64,000 bases of DNA from a virus: positions 20,493-84,492 of the IMG/VR virus record IMGVR_UViG_3300042516_003452; one strand, 5' to 3'. A program made the position numbers and the translations under genes. The notes below the pieces were generated by a model. That model was not told where the DNA came from and made no database searches. It saw only the letters and a list, made by a program, of their open reading frames with translations. Of the stretch, positions 61,802-64,000 are shown piece by piece (position 1 is the stretch's first letter; every line of letters begins with the position of its first letter).

Positions 61802-64000
61802 CCAGTCGTAATCAACAGGCGTTAAAACCAGGCGAAATCAACCTGGCTTACATCCCTTTGGACTGGCCTCTGACTCCGTTGGGTGCCAGGAAAGATCCGT
61901 ATGTCAGTGGATGGCAGAACAAACCATTCAGCGTTAAGGAAGTTGAAGAGGAGATCGCAACAGGTGAATGTCGTGCTATTGGACTCCTTGGTGGTCCTGT
62001 CTACAACCTGCCCTACGGATTGGTATGGGTTGATGTTGATGGCCCCAGCGTTTACAAACTTTTGGAGGAAATCTCTGGGCTTTCGCTTCAGGAAGCACTG
62101 CCGCCAACACTGACCATCCTCAGTGGGAAGATCGGTCGTGAGCGGAAACTGTATCGACTGAGCCGGGAGAAGCACAAGCATTTCGCTCGTAACAAGTACA
62201 CCTGGCACGCAGAAGAAGATAAAGAAAAACTGGAGATCCTTTGGAAGAAACACCAGGGTGTTCTCATGGGACTGCACCCTGAGACTGACGGTTATTTCAC
62301 CGCAGAAGACCAGGGTTTTGAGTGGGCAACTGAATTGCCTGAGCTGCCGGAATGGCTGCTAAATGCCATCATCAATAAGAATGTCCGCAACGGAACTCCG
62401 GCTAAGGAGTGCACCAGGATTGTTGGTCCTGGTTTCGTTGTTCAGTCGCAAATCTCGCTTGAGCGGGACATGAAACTAGCCGTCGAAGCAATGTGGGCAT
62501 TGCCCGCAGATGCTTGCGACGACTACGACATTTGGATCACGATTGGTCAGACCCTGCACAGCTTGGATGATTCCTTGCTGGATGACTGGGATAACTGGTC
62601 AATGCAATCGGAAAAATATCGGGAAGGTGAGTGTCACAGGCGTTGGCGTTCCTTCTCAAGAGATGGAGGCCGTGGTATCGGCTCCCTTATTCACATTGCG
62701 AAGGAGCATGGCTGGAATCCGCCGCCGGATAATTCCCGTGCTCTGAATGTTGATGATGAGACACTTGAGCATGTGTCACAAATACTTGCTGAATTAGAAC
62801 AGGACCTTGCCATGCCCCTTGAAGCTGTTGAAGAAGTTGCAGAGTTTGTTGCGGATCAGAATCCTTCCCGTACGCAGGGGTCAAGGCGAGGACGGAAAAC
62901 AGGAAAAGACCAGCGGACAAAAAATCCTTCATCTGGTGAGATCACCGATCTACTTCTGCAGGACTATAGGGGGAACCTGCTGTTTAGCCAGCCCCATGGC
63001 CAATTCTTTATGTATGCTAAAGAATCGGGTGGTCTCTGGTCGCCACTGACCAAGATCGAGATGCTCGGTGACATCCGCCACCGACTGCAGCGACTTGGCG
63101 ATACGTTGCCCAGTGGGTTCACCAGTAACCTCATGAACGATATCTACGGTCAGTTGCAGTCCGTACTGGCGTTTGAGGATTGGTATGACGGTAGTGATCT
63201 CCTGCTGTTTACCAATGGTGTGCTGAATGTGGATACGAAAGAGCTGCTTCCATTTAACCGGGAGCTGTTCATGCTGCAGCAGATGCCTTACGCCTACAAC
63301 CCTGCTGCTGGGTGTGAAGAAATCATCAAGTGGTTGAAGCACACGCAACACGACAGCTGGGAGCGCACCATGGTTCTGCGTGCTTGGCTACGGGCAACAC
63401 TGCTGGGGCGCTACGAAATCCAAAAGTTTGTGGAGATTGTGGGTCCAGGTAAGTCCGGTAAGTCCACTTACGCCAACTTGGCTGTAGCACTGGTAGGTAA
63501 GAGCAATACCTACTCCACGGACTTTGAGAATATGGAGAAAAACCGCTTTGAAGCAGCGGCCTACATGGGTAAAAAGCTTCTGCTGTTCCAGGATGCTGAC
63601 CGCTGGGGTGGATCGGTCTCTCGCCTGAAGGCCATCACTGGTAACGACTGGATCCGTAGTGAACGCAAGTATCAAGGCGAAGCACTGGACCCATTCCAGT
63701 ACCACGGGATGGTGATGATCACCGCCAACGAGGCAATCCAGTCCACCGACTACACCTCTGGTTTGGCCCGTCGTCGTCTCACTATTCCTTTCGACCGTCC
63801 GTTCACGGGCGGGCCGAATGAACAAAAGGAGTTGATCAAGTTCAATTCCAAAGGTGAACCGCAAGGTGTCTTCGCTCCGCTGCTGCCCGGTCTGGTGAAC
63901 TGGCTGCTGGACATGACGGAAGAAGAAATGCGTGACTACCTGATGGAGACTGCCAAGAAGGTGAAGTTCTTCCAGAAGTACGAGCGCATGCAAACCCTGC
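61798..64000 (+). CDS. Primase-polymerase/SF3 helicase (partial, runs off window)
   Basis: 734 residues visible, no stop. The N-terminal prim-pol domain has WVDVDG (D79, D81). A PriCT-2-like linker follows (VEAMWALPADACDDYDIWIT, then GGRGIGSLIHIAKEHGW). The D5/P4-type superfamily 3 helicase has Walker A GPGKSGKST (about 549-557), Walker B LLLFQDAD (about 594-601) and sensor MVMITANEA. One polypeptide would prime and unwind DNA for the family-A polymerase and SSB. Confidence 0.9.
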   Translation, partial: MTSRNQQALKPGEINLAYIPLDWPLTPLGARKDPYVSGWQNKPFSVKEVEEEIATGECRAIGLLGGPVYNLPYGLVWVDVDGPSVYKLLEEISGLSLQEALPPTLTILSGKIGRERKLYRLSREKHKHFARNKYTWHAEEDKEKLEILWKKHQGVLMGLHPETDGYFTAEDQGFEWATELPELPEWLLNAIINKNVRNGTPAKECTRIVGPGFVVQSQISLERDMKLAVEAMWALPADACDDYDIWITIGQTLHSLDDSLLDDWDNWSMQSEKYREGECHRRWRSFSRDGGRGIGSLIHIAKEHGWNPPPDNSRALNVDDETLEHVSQILAELEQDLAMPLEAVEEVAEFVADQNPSRTQGSRRGRKTGKDQRTKNPSSGEITDLLLQDYRGNLLFSQPHGQFFMYAKESGGLWSPLTKIEMLGDIRHRLQRLGDTLPSGFTSNLMNDIYGQLQSVLAFEDWYDGSDLLLFTNGVLNVDTKELLPFNRELFMLQQMPYAYNPAAGCEEIIKWLKHTQHDSWERTMVLRAWLRATLLGRYEIQKFVEIVGPGKSGKSTYANLAVALVGKSNTYSTDFENMEKNRFEAAAYMGKKLLLFQDADRWGGSVSRLKAITGNDWIRSERKYQGEALDPFQYHGMVMITANEAIQSTDYTSGLARRRLTIPFDRPFTGGPNEQKELIKFNSKGEPQGVFAPLLPGLVNWLLDMTEEEMRDYLMETAKKVKFFQKYERMQTL

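Noticed and set aside
1-64000. CRISPR array, rRNA or insertion sequence
   Set aside because: No regularly spaced direct repeats, no rRNA-like sequence and no transposase genes found; repeats present are in-frame micro/minisatellites and the HNH-associated duplication.

Overview
The window reads as part of a dsDNA tailed-phage genome that infects cyanobacteria. The host call rests on a high-light-inducible protein gene (59237-59476, chlorophyll-binding AERxNGRxAM helix), a DUF4278-like protein (37021-37173, otherwise a cyanobacterial family), and several small proteins typical of cyanophages. Family-A DNA polymerase, TerL, portal, scaffold and major capsid genes confirm a virus. No tail sheath, tube, tape measure or baseplate gene is recognisable, so the tail type cannot be assigned. 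Many proteins match no family I know, which suggests a poorly sampled lineage. All family assignments are from reading the sequence; nothing was searched.

Layout. 1-1.5 kb: partial W-G-R-E-G-R repeat protein, an HNH nuclease, and a small remnant-like integrase/excisionase pair. 1.5-25.7 kb (minus strand): virion and packaging block with TerS/TerL, portal, overlapping scaffold, major capsid, a SleB-like wall hydrolase and many Ala/Gly-rich virion proteins. AT-rich motifs (TTATAATGA; TAAAATAnAAAGA) about 15-30 nt ahead of starts look like late promoters. 25.7 kb: divergent switch region. 25.8-47.9 kb (plus strand): dense early/middle block of short overlapping genes with ThyX, a mannose-isomerase-type cupin, GP88-like protein, DNA polymerase, tandem-OB SSB, a 2OG-Fe(II) oxygenase and a Gp157-like protein. 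Homing-type nucleases and a few host-like genes sit on the opposite strand. 47.9-52.6 kb (plus): further virion-like genes and an intact Dps ferritin. 52.5-59.6 kb (mostly minus): HNH nucleases, tRNA-Pro, small basic proteins, two related glycosyltransferases, a ColD-like GDP-sugar 3-dehydratase, and (plus strand) GDP-mannose 4,6-dehydratase, then HLIP. 59.6-64 kb: PD-(D/E)XK exonuclease and a primase-polymerase/SF3 helicase that runs off the window.

The genes fit a lytic programme: takeover of replication (primase-helicase, Pol A, SSB, exonuclease), nucleotide supply (ThyX), photosynthesis protection (HLIP), iron/oxidative protection or DNA binding (Dps), and synthesis of a deoxy- or dideoxy-hexose for a glycan (cupin, Gmd, ColD-like enzyme, glycosyltransferases).

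The most novel-looking signal is non-coding. Six intercistronic gaps in the early/middle block carry a ~28-nt element that folds as an H-type pseudoknot, with both helices covarying and an invariant TTAAAC loop. It precedes SSB, a DUF5895-like gene, PcfJ-like, GP88-like, the Gp157 operon and one small gene. Three further families of short structured elements (2-3 copies each) sit in neighbouring gaps, and many starts follow a CTCAACTCA-type leader instead of a Shine-Dalgarno site. Together they suggest an uncharacterised RNA-based expression system.
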